A DNA stretch of 64,000 bases from Cryomorpha ignava (GCF_010686655.1 NZ_JAAGVY010000019.1:18046-82045), one strand, 5' to 3'; positions 54,322 to 63,660 are shown, counted from the stretch's first letter. Numbers and translations are program-made. The notes: generated by a model not told the origin, from the letters alone.

Positions 54322-57077
54322 TCTATCGCATACGCATAAACAAACCCATCCTTACCGGCAGTAATCAGGTTAAAATAACCATCGCGGTTCATATCACCAA
54401 TGGCAAATTCTTGTGAGCCATACAGGGGAAAACCGCTGTAAACCTTGCCATTACTGTCGTAAAGCGTAACCTTCTCATTGGCGGGATCTGTAATTCCAAA
54501 GCGTACCACATTATCAGGAAAGAGAAAGCTCTGAAGGCTATAATTATCTGATTTTTCAAGGCTGTTATTAAAAATAATATCGCCCTTTAACGAAAAGCCT
54601 TCCACTGCATTTGCAGTTAAAATAACGGATTCAAGGCTTCCATCTTTATTCAAGTCCACAAAATCATAATCAAGAATTACCTGATCAGTGAGTTTCACTT
54701 TCGTAAAGCGATCATTAAACCCCTGTCTGTAAGCATGTCCATCACTGTCAACATAATACACTCCGGAATCGTCTATTTTTGATTTCAAATCGAATTGATA
54801 TTGGCCACTCGCCGGCTTTGTCATTTTTTGCTCCACGTTGTGGCGGCTTTCGCCCTGTCGGTTGAGCAAATGAATTTTACCCTTGTCGTTGAAAGCAAAA
54901 ATATAATCTTTTGATTTGATGCGAATATGCTTGACTTCTGAAACGATATTCCCTTCAGTATCTTTAAAATCCCACCCTTCTATCTGCTTACCATTCACAT
55001 CATACGAGAGTATTTTCCCTCCCTCTACAGCGATAAAAAAGCGGTAATCGCGGCTATTGTCGTAATCTGCAATGGTTATGCCATTGGTGGCTGGCGATGG
55101 AAGTTTTATGGGATAAGACTCTACATTGTTTCCATTTCTATCCAATAAATAAATCGTCTTTTCGGTGCTGAAAAGAATCTGCAGTTTTTCATTTCGATAA
55201 ACATCCACCTGATTTACATCGCTTAAAATCGGGCCGTCCACTTCCATTTCCCAAAGCAGCTTGCCGGTATTTCCAATCAGGTAAATTCGGTTATTCTCAT
55301 CCTGAACAAAAATTTCGAGGGCATTGGTATAGTGGTTTTTCAGCAAATATGGCTTTGAACGAACATTTGCCTTAAGCTGTTTTTCCCAAAGCGAATTGGT
55401 CTCTTTCTTATATTCGGGATTGTACTTAAAGTAAACATTGTTGTAGTAAAGGTCTTTCTTGTAATAACTTACCTGATAAACGAAGGCCTGAAACTTGCGC
55501 AGCAGATCAGTATGACCCGCTAAATCTTTGGCGTACTTCTCACCCAGAATATTCTGATAAATAAGCGGCGACCGGGATAGAGAGCTGTAAATCACAAAAT
55601 GAGAATTTCCCGAAATCTGATCGCCTAAATCCATAAACCCTTTATCGGCGGCGAGGGTATTCTCTCCATTTTCAGATTCAGAGAGCTTTTGCACTAAATT
55701 GCGCAAAGCATTGAGCGATGATGCCATAAGAATAGCATTGTCCATTTTCACAAAATAAGGATCCTCCAGTCCGTCAAACCCTTCGCTTAGAACTTTTCCA
55801 TAAAATGTTCCTATTTCAAGTTTGTGAATTTCAAAATCTCCAAAAGTTTCTACCTCGGCCGCTTTGTCGAGAATTTCAGAGCGTTGTTTCTCTATTTCGA
55901 GCAGCGACTCCCATGCCTTGTCCGGATTATCGGTTTCAAAAACTGCAAAATGGTTTTGCGTATAATTTTCAGAGGCAGGTTCTACAATAAACGATGCAGC
56001 CTGACTACCTATCCAACTCAATGCCAACTTATTCATATCGCAATCGCAGAGATCGCTGTATTCTTTACGCTTGCTTTCAATACTGTATTTCCGGTTTGAG
56101 CGTGCGTAAATATCTAATTGTCTCTCACGGAATTTCTGGAAGTTTCCAAAACCGAAAAAGGCAAAATACGCTGTATTAGAGGGCATGAACTTCAGTACAT
56201 TCATTCGTGGAGCATCACCGCTCCGAAAGGCTCCCAACCAGGCATCAGAACTATCTTTTGACATTACAAAACCATTGAGCGAAACAGCGTTAGTCTTAAG
56301 ATTTAGGTCGAGCGCCGACCAGTCTGCATAAGGTTGAGTAAAAAATGCCTTGTTCTTATTTTCATCCGACGCGTATTGACCAATAATGGTTTTGAGCTGC
56401 TTGTAATTAATATAAACCTCGCCTCGCGAATCGCGTCCTCGTGTTTTACGCACATTCAAAAAACCGGTGTTGGTAAGCACAGAAGCATCTTGCTGGAGCG
56501 CGCGCACGCCTTCTTCTACCAGGATGGGCGCCATACTCATTACCAGCAAGTCATCTTTTACAAAAAAAGAAATCGATGACTCAAATATTCCGGGTATTAT
56601 GGAATAGATTTCTACCCCATCGTATGTTCTTTTAGAGATTTCATCTTTTGCTCTAAAAAGCGCTTTTAAACCTTTAATAATTTCATCACCTTCAGTCTCC
56701 GATTCAAGCTGAATACTCAAAAGATAATTATAATCTCTCGCTCCCGAAACGTGCACTGAAACGGCCATGGGTTTATCCGAAATATACTTTCTAAAATCTT
56801 TTTGACGCGTAAGCAAGCTGTCAATGGCGTGAGCAGCTGCATCGAGTTTAAAATAAAAATCAGTTTCTTTCAGCTCTTCCCACATTATATTGGTTTGGGA
56901 AAGGTCGCGCCAAAGCTCTCCGGCTTCGTCGGTCTCAATAATCAGCGCAGCGCTTTGGGGAATTGCTTTCAGCGCGATGGATGGTGCAGCCACGCTGCGA
57001 TCAAAGGTTCGGTAAAACCCATAAATAGCAGCCGCCACAACGATTAGAAAAATAAGTACCGATAGGATTTTTTTCAA
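54318..57077 (-). CDS. Large membrane-anchored DUF3352-like protein with C-terminal beta-propeller
   Basis: 919 residues. The start is TTG at 57077, directly before KKILSVLIFLIVVAAAIYGF, a membrane anchor. The first 560 residues resemble the DUF3352 family (AIPQSAALIIETDEAGELW). The rest holds repeated blades such as IYLIGNTGKLLWEMEVDGP, IYLLDRNGNNVESYPI, ILSYDVNGKQIEGWDF and YDSNGKVYSGFPL, a PQQ/VCBS-like propeller. It probably faces the periplasm; the function is unknown. The stop codon is supplied by the palindromic repeat. Confidence 0.8.
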   Translation of the reverse strand: MKKILSVLIFLIVVAAAIYGFYRTFDRSVAAPSIALKAIPQSAALIIETDEAGELWRDLSQTNIMWEELKETDFYFKLDAAAHAIDSLLTRQKDFRKYISDKPMAVSVHVSGARDYNYLLSIQLESETEGDEIIKGLKALFRAKDEISKRTYDGVEIYSIIPGIFESSISFFVKDDLLVMSMAPILVEEGVRALQQDASVLTNTGFLNVRKTRGRDSRGEVYINYKQLKTIIGQYASDENKNKAFFTQPYADWSALDLNLKTNAVSLNGFVMSKDSSDAWLGAFRSGDAPRMNVLKFMPSNTAYFAFFGFGNFQKFRERQLDIYARSNRKYSIESKRKEYSDLCDCDMNKLALSWIGSQAASFIVEPASENYTQNHFAVFETDNPDKAWESLLEIEKQRSEILDKAAEVETFGDFEIHKLEIGTFYGKVLSEGFDGLEDPYFVKMDNAILMASSLNALRNLVQKLSESENGENTLAADKGFMDLGDQISGNSHFVIYSSLSRSPLIYQNILGEKYAKDLAGHTDLLRKFQAFVYQVSYYKKDLYYNNVYFKYNPEYKKETNSLWEKQLKANVRSKPYLLKNHYTNALEIFVQDENNRIYLIGNTGKLLWEMEVDGPILSDVNQVDVYRNEKLQILFSTEKTIYLLDRNGNNVESYPIKLPSPATNGITIADYDNSRDYRFFIAVEGGKILSYDVNGKQIEGWDFKDTEGNIVSEVKHIRIKSKDYIFAFNDKGKIHLLNRQGESRHNVEQKMTKPASGQYQFDLKSKIDDSGVYYVDSDGHAYRQGFNDRFTKVKLTDQVILDYDFVDLNKDGSLESVILTANAVEGFSLKGDIIFNNSLEKSDNYSLQSFLFPDNVVRFGITDPANEKVTLYDSNGKVYSGFPLYGSQEFAIGDMNRDGYFNLITAGKDGFVYAYAIE

Positions 57078-57170
57078 GCGAAAATAGTTTTAGAGATCAA
57101 AGATAGAAATGGTAGTAGCGCTTTGTGAAGAAATTCGCTCTCGGTATACACAAACGGGTGTGTACAGCAA

Positions 57171-57773
57171 TTATTGAAGTAGCGCTTCTTTTTTAATTAG
57201 AGTAAAACTCATTCTATGGTGGTTGCATGAGCCATGTTCCATAATAGCCGCACGGTGAGCCTTAGTAGGATAACCCTTGTTTTTCAACCAGTTGTAATGT
57301 GGAAAATCAGTGTGGAGATTTACCATATACGCATCGCGGTAAGTTTTGGCAAGCACTGAAGCAGCGGCAATTGAGCGCATTTTACTATCGCCTTTTACAA
57401 TACATTCGTGCTTTATTTCCCCGTAAGGGTTAAATCTATTTCCATCAACGAGAATTAACTCCGGTTTTATGGCAAGTTGATCGAGCGCGCGGTGCATGGC
57501 CAGAAAAGCAGCATTCAGAATATTGATCTCGTCTATTTCCGTTTGACTCACAAAACCCACTGCCCAATGTTCAAAATCCTTTTCAATAGCTTGACGCAAA
57601 ATATCCCTGTTATTTTCGGTAATTAGCTTTGAATCGTTTAGCAAGGGGTGGTTCCAGCCTTTCGGCAAAATTACGGCAGCAGCAACTACTGGCCCGGCGA
57701 GGCATCCCCTCCCCGCTTCGTCGCACCCCGCTTCGCAAAGTCCACGTTTAAAATACGATTTTAGCCTCGCCAT
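57171..57773 (-). CDS. rnhB: Ribonuclease HII
   Basis: 200 residues from the ATG at 57773 (MARLKSYFKRGLCEAGCDEA); ten extra upstream codons are possible but unlikely. GCDEAGRGCLAGPVVAAA holds the first catalytic Asp-Glu, VDGNRFNPYG the next Asp, and KGDSKMRSIAAASVLAKTYRD the last. It removes ribonucleotides from DNA-RNA hybrids. The 3' end lies 93 bp before the DUF3352-like gene on the same strand. Confidence 0.96.
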   Translation of the reverse strand: MARLKSYFKRGLCEAGCDEAGRGCLAGPVVAAAVILPKGWNHPLLNDSKLITENNRDILRQAIEKDFEHWAVGFVSQTEIDEINILNAAFLAMHRALDQLAIKPELILVDGNRFNPYGEIKHECIVKGDSKMRSIAAASVLAKTYRDAYMVNLHTDFPHYNWLKNKGYPTKAHRAAIMEHGSCNHHRMSFTLIKKEALLQ

Positions 57774-57871
57774 GCTGCGAAGGTAGTAATTGTGGAAAAC
57801 CACAACCCTATTACAGGAACGTATTCGAATAATATCACCTTCATTTTTCTGAAGGTTTATAACTTCGCGCC

Positions 57872-58813
57872 ATGTTAGAAAGCCACTTTAATACGCCGTC
57901 ACCTTTACAGGAAGTTAAATACTCACGTTTGAATAAGCGAAATATTACGCTTTACATTAAACGCGACGATTTGATTCACGATGAAATTTCGGGTAATAAA
58001 TGGCGAAAATTAAAATTGAATATTGAACAAGCCAAGCACAAGGGTCACGATACCCTCTTAACGTTTGGCGGGGCTCACAGCAATCATATCGCGGCAACAG
58101 CATCGGCGGCAGCACTGTACGGATTAAAATCAATTGGAATAATCCGCGGCGAGGATGCCGACCCAGATAACCACACTTTGAAATTTGCCGCTGAAAAAGG
58201 GATGCAGCTGGAATTTGTGAGCAGAACCGACTTCAAAACCTTACAAGACTGGGAATCAAAAGATCGTTTAAAAGAATTGTACGGTTCATTTTATCTCGTA
58301 CCTCAGGGAGGGGCAAATTACTATGGGGTGCAAGGTTGTATGGATATTATTAAAGAAATTGATCTGGAAGTCGATCGCATTTTTGTGTCTTGCGGTACGG
58401 CAACGACACTTAGCGGTATGGCTATTGCCAATGGCGGCAAATCAGAAATTTACGGCGTCTCGGCATTAAAAGGAGGCGGCTTTTTGCTAAAAGAATTAGA
58501 AGAGAATATCAGGCAAGTATATAAGGATGCAGAAACAGAACGTTTTATACGCGAGAAAATTCACGTGCTCTTGCCATACCATTTTGGCGGATATGCAAAA
58601 ATCACACCTGAACTCATTGAATTCATGCGTGCCTTCACCTCAGAAACCAGTATAAAACTCGATCCGGTTTACACCGCAAAAACAGCCTTTGCCATGAGCG
58701 AGCTCGCCGGAAAATTAAACGGACTAAAACCCGAAAAATGGGTTTTAATTCACAGTGGTGGACTACAGGGAATACCCGCAATGGAAGAGAAACTGGGACA
58801 TTCTATTTATTAG
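57872..58813 (+). CDS. ACC deaminase / D-cysteine desulfhydrase-like PLP enzyme
   Basis: 313 residues, fold type II PLP. ITLYIKRDDLIHDEISGNKW carries the PLP Lys (SGNKWRKLK) and LTFGGAHSNHIAATAS the phosphate-side Ser/Asn loop. FVSCGTATTLSGMAIA binds the PLP phosphate and VLIHSGGLQG closes the site. Members open the ACC ring or desulfhydrate D-cysteine; the substrate is not decided. It diverges from rnhB. Confidence 0.88.
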   Translation: MLESHFNTPSPLQEVKYSRLNKRNITLYIKRDDLIHDEISGNKWRKLKLNIEQAKHKGHDTLLTFGGAHSNHIAATASAAALYGLKSIGIIRGEDADPDNHTLKFAAEKGMQLEFVSRTDFKTLQDWESKDRLKELYGSFYLVPQGGANYYGVQGCMDIIKEIDLEVDRIFVSCGTATTLSGMAIANGGKSEIYGVSALKGGGFLLKELEENIRQVYKDAETERFIREKIHVLLPYHFGGYAKITPELIEFMRAFTSETSIKLDPVYTAKTAFAMSELAGKLNGLKPEKWVLIHSGGLQGIPAMEEKLGHSIY

Positions 58814-58882
58814 AATTGTTGAATTCACAGAATAATGTGAATAAACATACGTTTAAACCCTCTATTGCTCTGAATGTACTGA

Positions 58883-58890
58883 TAAATTTG
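58883..58890 (+). promoter_or_regulatory. -7 promoter box TAAATTTG for the glucosaminidase gene
   Basis: Exact TAnnTTTG match 42 bp before the ATG at 58933. It lies in the upstream open frame and argues against a longer protein. Confidence 0.5.
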
Positions 58891-58932
58891 GGGGTTGAAG
58901 CAATTCACCCTGATTTTAAGGCTGTTGATAAC

Positions 58933-59880
58933 ATGTTAAGAACCACATTAATTATACTTTTTGCCCTAACAGGTCTGTTTCAGAGCGCACTGGGAAATGG
59001 TGATCCAAAGCGGGTATCCAGATCAGAGTATATTAGCCTTTGGAAAGATGAAGCCATCTTGCAAATGCGCGAACATGGAATCCCCGCAAGCATCACTTTA
59101 GCTCAGGCCATTTTAGAGAGTGGAGATGGAAATAGCGAACTTGCACGCAAAGGAAATAATCACTTCGGGATTAAATGCCATGATTGGACGGGGAAGAAAG
59201 TTTATCACGATGATGACAAGCGACACGAATGTTTTAGAAAATACGACACTGCCCACCAGAGTTTTGAAGATCACAGCCTGTTTCTAAAAAGAAGCCGTTA
59301 CGCTTTCTTATATGATTATAAAGTAACCGATTATGAAGCCTGGGCCAAGGGTCTTAAAAAAGCAGGTTACGCTACAAATCCAAAATACCCCGACTTGCTG
59401 ATACGCATTATCGAAGAGAACAACCTTACCCAATACGACAAGCAAGGGTTGAGCAAAAATTACAACCCCAGCAAACCCAATAAGCCGGCGAGCAAAACCA
59501 CCAAAGAAGGCGATGCCATTGTAATCACGATAGATCGTGGGAAAAACATTTTTGTAAGCGATAACAAGATTAAATATATCGTAACCGAATCTGCAACAAC
59601 CCCAGCCCAGCTGGCTGAAGAAATGGATATGGGAAAATGGCAAATTTCGCGGTACAACGATTTGGATAAACGCTCAAAAATTGACGAAGGCACTCGAATC
59701 TACATTCAGCCGAAGAGAAATAAATCCAAACAACACAGTAGTCATACAGTGGCCACAGGCGAAACGCTTCATACCATTTCGCAGCATTATGGTGTAAAAG
59801 AGAAGAAGATTTTAAAATTCTCTGACTTGCCAAAAGGTCATAAGGTAAAGCCTGGTGAGGTGCTTAAACTTAGAAGATGA
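58933..59880 (+). CDS. Glucosaminidase-domain protein with LysM repeats
   Basis: 315 residues from the ATG at 58933. LRTTLIILFALTGLFQSALG is a signal peptide. The GH73-type domain (about 28-165) has ITLAQAILESGDGNSELARK with the catalytic Glu and KGNNHFGIKCHDWTG. Two LysM-like segments follow, the weaker near 195-250 and the clear one SHTVATGETLHTISQHYGV at the C-terminus. It cuts or binds peptidoglycan in the periplasm. The open frame extends 65 codons upstream but overlaps the previous gene and includes the promoter. Confidence 0.92.
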   Translation: MLRTTLIILFALTGLFQSALGNGDPKRVSRSEYISLWKDEAILQMREHGIPASITLAQAILESGDGNSELARKGNNHFGIKCHDWTGKKVYHDDDKRHECFRKYDTAHQSFEDHSLFLKRSRYAFLYDYKVTDYEAWAKGLKKAGYATNPKYPDLLIRIIEENNLTQYDKQGLSKNYNPSKPNKPASKTTKEGDAIVITIDRGKNIFVSDNKIKYIVTESATTPAQLAEEMDMGKWQISRYNDLDKRSKIDEGTRIYIQPKRNKSKQHSSHTVATGETLHTISQHYGVKEKKILKFSDLPKGHKVKPGEVLKLRR

Positions 59881-60037
59881 TTTCAGAATACAGATTTAGA
59901 CATCTGATTTAAATAGTTTTGAAGATCACACTTTCATTAATCCCACGTTTTAGAGTATTTTAAACTGTCCATTTAAGATTCAGAACAAAAGCTTATCTTC
60001 GTAAGTAGTTTGAAACTAGACTAAAAATCATTTTATA

Positions 60038-60274
60038 ATGGACACAAAGAAAACATCGAAAACACTTCATCTTCCGGTTTTAATAGAAACCGATGAGGAT
60101 GGTGTCTATATCGTAAGTTGCCCTGTATTCAAAGGCTGTCACAGTTATGCGAAAACTGTTAATGAAGCTATGGACAATATTAAAGATGTAATTGAAATGT
60201 GCCTTGCGGAAGAGAGACCTGAAAATCTAAATAATTTTGTTGGCTTTAGAGAAGTGCAAATTCTGGCGTCATAA
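60038..60274 (+). CDS. hicB: HicB-family antitoxin
   Basis: 78 residues. LHLPVLIETDEDGVYIVSCP with FKGCHSYAKTVNEAMDNIKD is the partial RNase-H-like fold of HicB. There is no C-terminal DNA-binding domain, so it is the short HicB form. The stop overlaps the hicA start by 1 bp (TAATG). With hicA broken it may be free of its toxin. Confidence 0.87.
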   Translation: MDTKKTSKTLHLPVLIETDEDGVYIVSCPVFKGCHSYAKTVNEAMDNIKDVIEMCLAEERPENLNNFVGFREVQILAS

Positions 60275-60494
60275 TGTCAGGACTACCCTTAATATCGGGA
60301 ACAGACCTTGTAAAAGCTTTAGTTAAAAACGGGTTTGAAAAATTTGTTCGCATTATAGAATGAAACATTCTGACGGGCGAATAACAACTATTCCCGTTCA
60401 CAAAAATGAAGATTTACCTAAAGGACTTCTCCGAAAAATAATGCGCGAAGACTTAAAAGTGGATATTTCAGAGTTTGAGAATCTTATCAAATAG
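60274..60494 (+). pseudogene. hicA: hicA toxin gene, split by an internal deletion and frameshift
   Basis: The first part (60274-60363) reads MSGLPLISGTDLVKALVKNG followed by FEKFVRIIE and a stop. In another frame from the ATG at 60360 the second part reads MKHSDGRITTIPVHKNEDLP then KGLLRKIMREDLKVDISEF to the TAG at 60494. Normal HicA has about nine residues including the catalytic GSH between VR and HSDG; here only 14 nt remain, so about 13 nt are missing. The TGA of the first part overlaps the ATG of the second (ATGA). The toxin should be inactive. Confidence 0.85.
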
Positions 60495-60601
60495 CTTTTC
60501 TTTTTGAAATAAAGTGAAAATTAATTCTCTGTCTTTTATAAAGCAGAAAATTCGCTGACCAAATGCCACTCACTTATAAAAGCTAAATACCCATTTAATT
60601 T

Positions 60602-60609
60602 TATATTTG
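60602..60609 (+). promoter_or_regulatory. -7 promoter box TATATTTG for the GT4 gene
   Basis: Exact TAnnTTTG match 34 bp before the ATG at 60644. Confidence 0.5.
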
Positions 60610-60643
60610 TCAATTCTATACCAAAACTGGCATCCAAGCTGGC

Positions 60644-61795
60644 ATGAAGCTTTTATTTGTAATTCCGTCAATCACAAATTATTTCACCTTTCTTGAAGGG
60701 TTGATAGACGCGCTTACAAAACGAAATCACGAAGTTCACCTGGCCACGTCACGCAAGCATATTGCCCGCATAAGTGAATATAGGCGCGAGATAAAATGCG
60801 AAGTGCATGATATAGATTTCCCACGAGCGCTCGATCCTTTAAGGCACTACGCTGCCGCGAAAAAGGTACAAAGCCTGGTTCACGAAATCAAACCCGATAT
60901 TGTGAACATACATTTTTCGGCGGCTCTTTTTACGGCTATGCTCGGCAAAGACGATAAATGGCCGGTTTCTACAGGAACGATTCACGGATTGGGGTCACCA
61001 CTGATTAGTGGGTGGCGAAAAGCCATCATTTCTCAAGCCGAAAAATATAGTTCATCACGCGTTGATGAGGTGTATGTGCTTACCGAAGATGATCGGGAAT
61101 ACCTTGCCAAAAGTGCTAAAGGTGCAAATGTAAAAGTGCTCGAATCATTTGGAATTGGCTGTGATTTGGAACGGTTTGATCGTTCAAACGTAAATCTCGG
61201 TCAGGTAGAAGCCATTCGTAAAGAGTTGGGAATCAAAGATGATGATTTCGTCTATATTTTTATCGGCCGGCAAACCAATTTTAAGGGATTTGATAAAGTA
61301 GTGCGAGCTTTTCTCGAAACGAAAAAAACACATCCCAAATCTAAATTGCTTCTTGTGGGCGAAAAAGATAGGATACACCCCACTTCTCTCAAACCAAAAT
61401 TTGAAAAAGCACTTAAAACCGATAAGTCGATTATACGCGTGGGGTGGCGCGAAAATGTACAGGACTACCTCGAACTATCTCACTTAAATGTTTTCCCCTC
61501 TGAACGCGAAGGGCTTCCAGTAAACTTAATGGAATCGCTTGCCATGGGTGTGCCTGTGCTTACGGTAAATAGCCGTGGCTGCCGCGATGTAGTGCGCCAC
61601 AATATTGATGGTGTGGTAATAGACGAAACGAGTATTGAAGCTTTGGCAATAGCCATGCGGCAGCTTCAGGACGATAAACCGAAAATTGAGATCCTTTCTA
61701 AGAATGCTTTAGAAGGCCGGGAACGGTTTGATCGAAAGGTTTTTATAGAGAAGCAATTTGAGATTTTTGAACGGCTTACTGGGAAGAGGGTTTAG
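60644..61795 (+). CDS. Family 4 glycosyltransferase outside the main glycan locus
   Basis: 383 residues. KLLFVIPSITNYFTFLEGLI and GTIHGLGSPLISGWRKAII belong to the CapM/WbpL-like acceptor domain. YIFIGRQTNFKGFDKVVRAF and FPSEREGLPVNLMESLAMGV (E-x7-E) form the donor domain. It has its own promoter and stands alone after hicBA, so it may serve a different glycan, for example a glycoprotein or core sugar. Confidence 0.9.
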   Translation: MKLLFVIPSITNYFTFLEGLIDALTKRNHEVHLATSRKHIARISEYRREIKCEVHDIDFPRALDPLRHYAAAKKVQSLVHEIKPDIVNIHFSAALFTAMLGKDDKWPVSTGTIHGLGSPLISGWRKAIISQAEKYSSSRVDEVYVLTEDDREYLAKSAKGANVKVLESFGIGCDLERFDRSNVNLGQVEAIRKELGIKDDDFVYIFIGRQTNFKGFDKVVRAFLETKKTHPKSKLLLVGEKDRIHPTSLKPKFEKALKTDKSIIRVGWRENVQDYLELSHLNVFPSEREGLPVNLMESLAMGVPVLTVNSRGCRDVVRHNIDGVVIDETSIEALAIAMRQLQDDKPKIEILSKNALEGRERFDRKVFIEKQFEIFERLTGKRV

Positions 61796-61882
61796 TTTTT
61801 AGTTTTTAGTTCTTGGTGATTGGTTTTTGGTTTAGTTACTTGATACAATTTTTTTGTATTTGAGCTTGGCCTTTGTGCTACG

Positions 61883-62042
61883 CGCAGTCGCTCGTGTCTC
61901 GCGAGGGACGCATACTCCGGCATCTTGCCGGGCATTATAAAATGTTTGTGGTGTCTACAAACTTTAATTTTTTAAAACAAGGATTCGTTTATCCGGGCGA
62001 GACGCCCGAGTTAGCCACCCTCGCGGGACGCGAGCGTGTGCG
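61883..62042. repeat. Structured inverted-repeat element (MITE/REP-like)
   Basis: Terminal inverted repeats of 25 bp lie at 61883-61907 and 62018-62042 and agree at 21 of 25 positions. Inside are two further short palindromes, CCGGCA-tct-TGCCGG (61917-61931) and CGGGCG-aga-CGCCCG (61994-62008), around an AT-rich centre. The arms are much more GC-rich than the flanks. The element sits 9 bp before the stop of the DUF4783-like gene. No transposase is nearby. Confidence 0.65.
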
Positions 62043-62051
62043 GAAGCGTTC

Positions 62052-62441
62052 CTACTCTCCGTTTTCGATGCGCAATTGCTTAACTCGAAAGACTTCTCCA
62101 TCTTTTTTCAAGAAAAAGGTAAGCCGGTATGTACCTGTGGAAGTCACCAAATCGCCGATGTAGTAGTAATCATCAAGCTTAGACTTGCCTTCGTGTTTTA
62201 CAGTGTAAGTTTTGGTTTTATTTTCATCAAAAAAGCGGGTTAAAATCACTTCGGCCTGTTCCTTGCTGTAAACATCCTCCACATCCTTAACAGTGAGATC
62301 TACCGTTTTGGTAAAATACCCACCCAATGCCTTGGCATTTCCTTCTTGAATAGCCTTTGTGATTCCTTGTTTTTCAGAAACTTGACTGTAAGAAAAAAGA
62401 GTTACAAGCGAAAAAACAACAAGGATAAAAAATTTCTTCAT
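62052..62441 (-). CDS. DUF4783-like secreted protein
   Basis: 129 residues with a signal peptide (KKFFILVVFSLVTLFSYS, then Q). The mature part, GITKAIQEGNAKALGGYFTK then VDLTVKDVEDVYSKEQAEV, looks like the NTF2-like DUF4783 family. A periplasmic or surface role is likely; the ligand is unknown. It is divergent from rlmH. Confidence 0.84.
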   Translation of the reverse strand: MKKFFILVVFSLVTLFSYSQVSEKQGITKAIQEGNAKALGGYFTKTVDLTVKDVEDVYSKEQAEVILTRFFDENKTKTYTVKHEGKSKLDDYYYIGDLVTSTGTYRLTFFLKKDGEVFRVKQLRIENGE

Positions 62442-62540
62442 TTCTTAATTTTTGCGAATAGCTTGCAAATATCAAGCCAGCGAAATCAAATATAGGAAAA
62501 TTACGACATCAATTTTACTTTGTGATTGTATCTTTCAGCC

Positions 62541-63014
62541 ATGAAAATTGTCATTTGCTGTGTAGGACGTACCGATGTTTCTCATGTTCAGGAATCTATT
62601 GATATTTACACCGATCGTTTGAAGCATTATTTACCTGTGGAACTCACAATCATTCCCGAGCAAAAACTATGGAAAAAGCTTTCGCCAGATGCACGCAAAA
62701 AGGCCGAAGGTGATGCGATCCTTTCACAATTATTGCCGGGAGACCGATCAGTACTTCTCGATGAAAAAGGTAAGCAATACACCAGCGAAGATTTTGCTGA
62801 GTATCTGCAAAAGGAAATGGGAACCGGTGCCAAACGTTTGGTTTTTATCATTGGTGGTGCCTTTGGCTTCAGCACTGAAGTGTATGCTGAAGTTCCAGCT
62901 AAAATCTCACTTTCAAAAATGACTTTTTCACATCAAATGATTCGGACGCTTTTGCTCGAACAGGTATATAGAGGGATGACAATTTTGAAAAATGAACCTT
63001 ATCATAATAGGTAG
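62541..63014 (+). CDS. rlmH: 23S rRNA pseudouridine-1915 N3-methyltransferase
   Basis: 157 residues from the ATG at 62541; a TTG five codons upstream is not needed. MKIVICCVGRTDVSHVQESI, LLDEKGKQYTSEDFAEYLQ, FIIGGAFGFS (SAM-binding trefoil knot) and FSHQMIRTLLLEQVYRGMTI with the C-terminal YHNR are RlmH signatures. It methylates pseudouridine 1915 of 23S rRNA on assembled ribosomes. Confidence 0.96.
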   Translation: MKIVICCVGRTDVSHVQESIDIYTDRLKHYLPVELTIIPEQKLWKKLSPDARKKAEGDAILSQLLPGDRSVLLDEKGKQYTSEDFAEYLQKEMGTGAKRLVFIIGGAFGFSTEVYAEVPAKISLSKMTFSHQMIRTLLLEQVYRGMTILKNEPYHNR

Positions 63015-63660
63015 TAGGTATTGGTATTTATTTTGTTTAAAAATGCCTTTTTCAAGACACTATAACCTGATTATCAATGCCTGCGCAGACCCCCAGCCGC
63101 TAAACTAATCTCTTTACACATTTCGACATAGCTCAATACAGCGCATCTTTTTCCAACCTTACTTTTTTCGTCTTATTCTATATATTCGTAAAGTTAGATT
63201 GTTAGAATTTTTCCGAAAACATCTATCTCTAAAATAATGTAACATATTGTCTACCAATGCCCACGCTCACCCCCAAACCCCTAAAGGGGCGAGCCTACCG
63301 CACATCTTACCGTTCTTCGAAAGACGTTAATTTATTAAAGTCAGGATTTAGTTGCGTTGCATTTATTGTATAAAATCAATCCCTTGATAGATATGTGCGG
63401 CAGTACCCTTTAGGGCAAGGGCGCGCGAGGGAGTTGATTACATCCTACGGCTGTGAGACCGCTGCGCTAAGTTGTTAGTTATTTGTAAAGAGAAAATTTC
63501 GATTGAATAATTTTCATTCAAGATGTGTATAGAGATTAGGCCCCTTCCATACGGACTCCCAAATGTCGAAAGGTGAGCATCCACCGCACACACGTTTCGA
63601 CTCCGCTCAATGCACCGCATTATCATTTCATAATTCACACTTAATACGTAATTCGAGTGA
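63015..63660. other. Non-coding stretch of decayed repeats
   Basis: No convincing gene lies in these 646 bp. Two degenerate 31 bp copies around TTTCGAC...GCTCAAT occur at 63116-63146 and 63590-63620 (25 of 31 identical). A second pair around CAATGCC...CCCCCA is at 63075-63104 and 63255-63285. CCCCTAAAGGGG (63278-63289) followed by ACCGCACATC is matched in inverted orientation by GATATGTGCGG and CCCTTTAGGG at 63390-63415. These look like fragments of repeat families. Confidence 0.6.

Noticed and set aside
57147..57164. Hairpin TACACA/TGTGTA downstream of rnhB
   Set aside because: Six base pairs without a T-run; too weak to call a terminator.
58738..58932. 65-codon N-terminal extension of the glucosaminidase
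   Set aside because: It overlaps the upstream PLP enzyme gene in another frame and contains the promoter box; the signal peptide begins at the ATG at 58933.
61873..62163. Open frame of 96 codons on the plus strand
   Set aside because: It runs through the inverted-repeat element and into the antisense of the DUF4783-like gene; the peptide is low-complexity repeat translation.
63278..63289. CCCCTAAAGGGG palindrome as a regulatory site
   Set aside because: It lies in a decayed repeat region without adjacent genes, so it is treated as part of the repeats.
63438..63638. Open frame of 66 codons on the minus strand with CIERSRNV
   Set aside because: It is the translation of the TTTCGACTCCGCTCAATG-type repeat and flanks; no start signal, domain or coding character.
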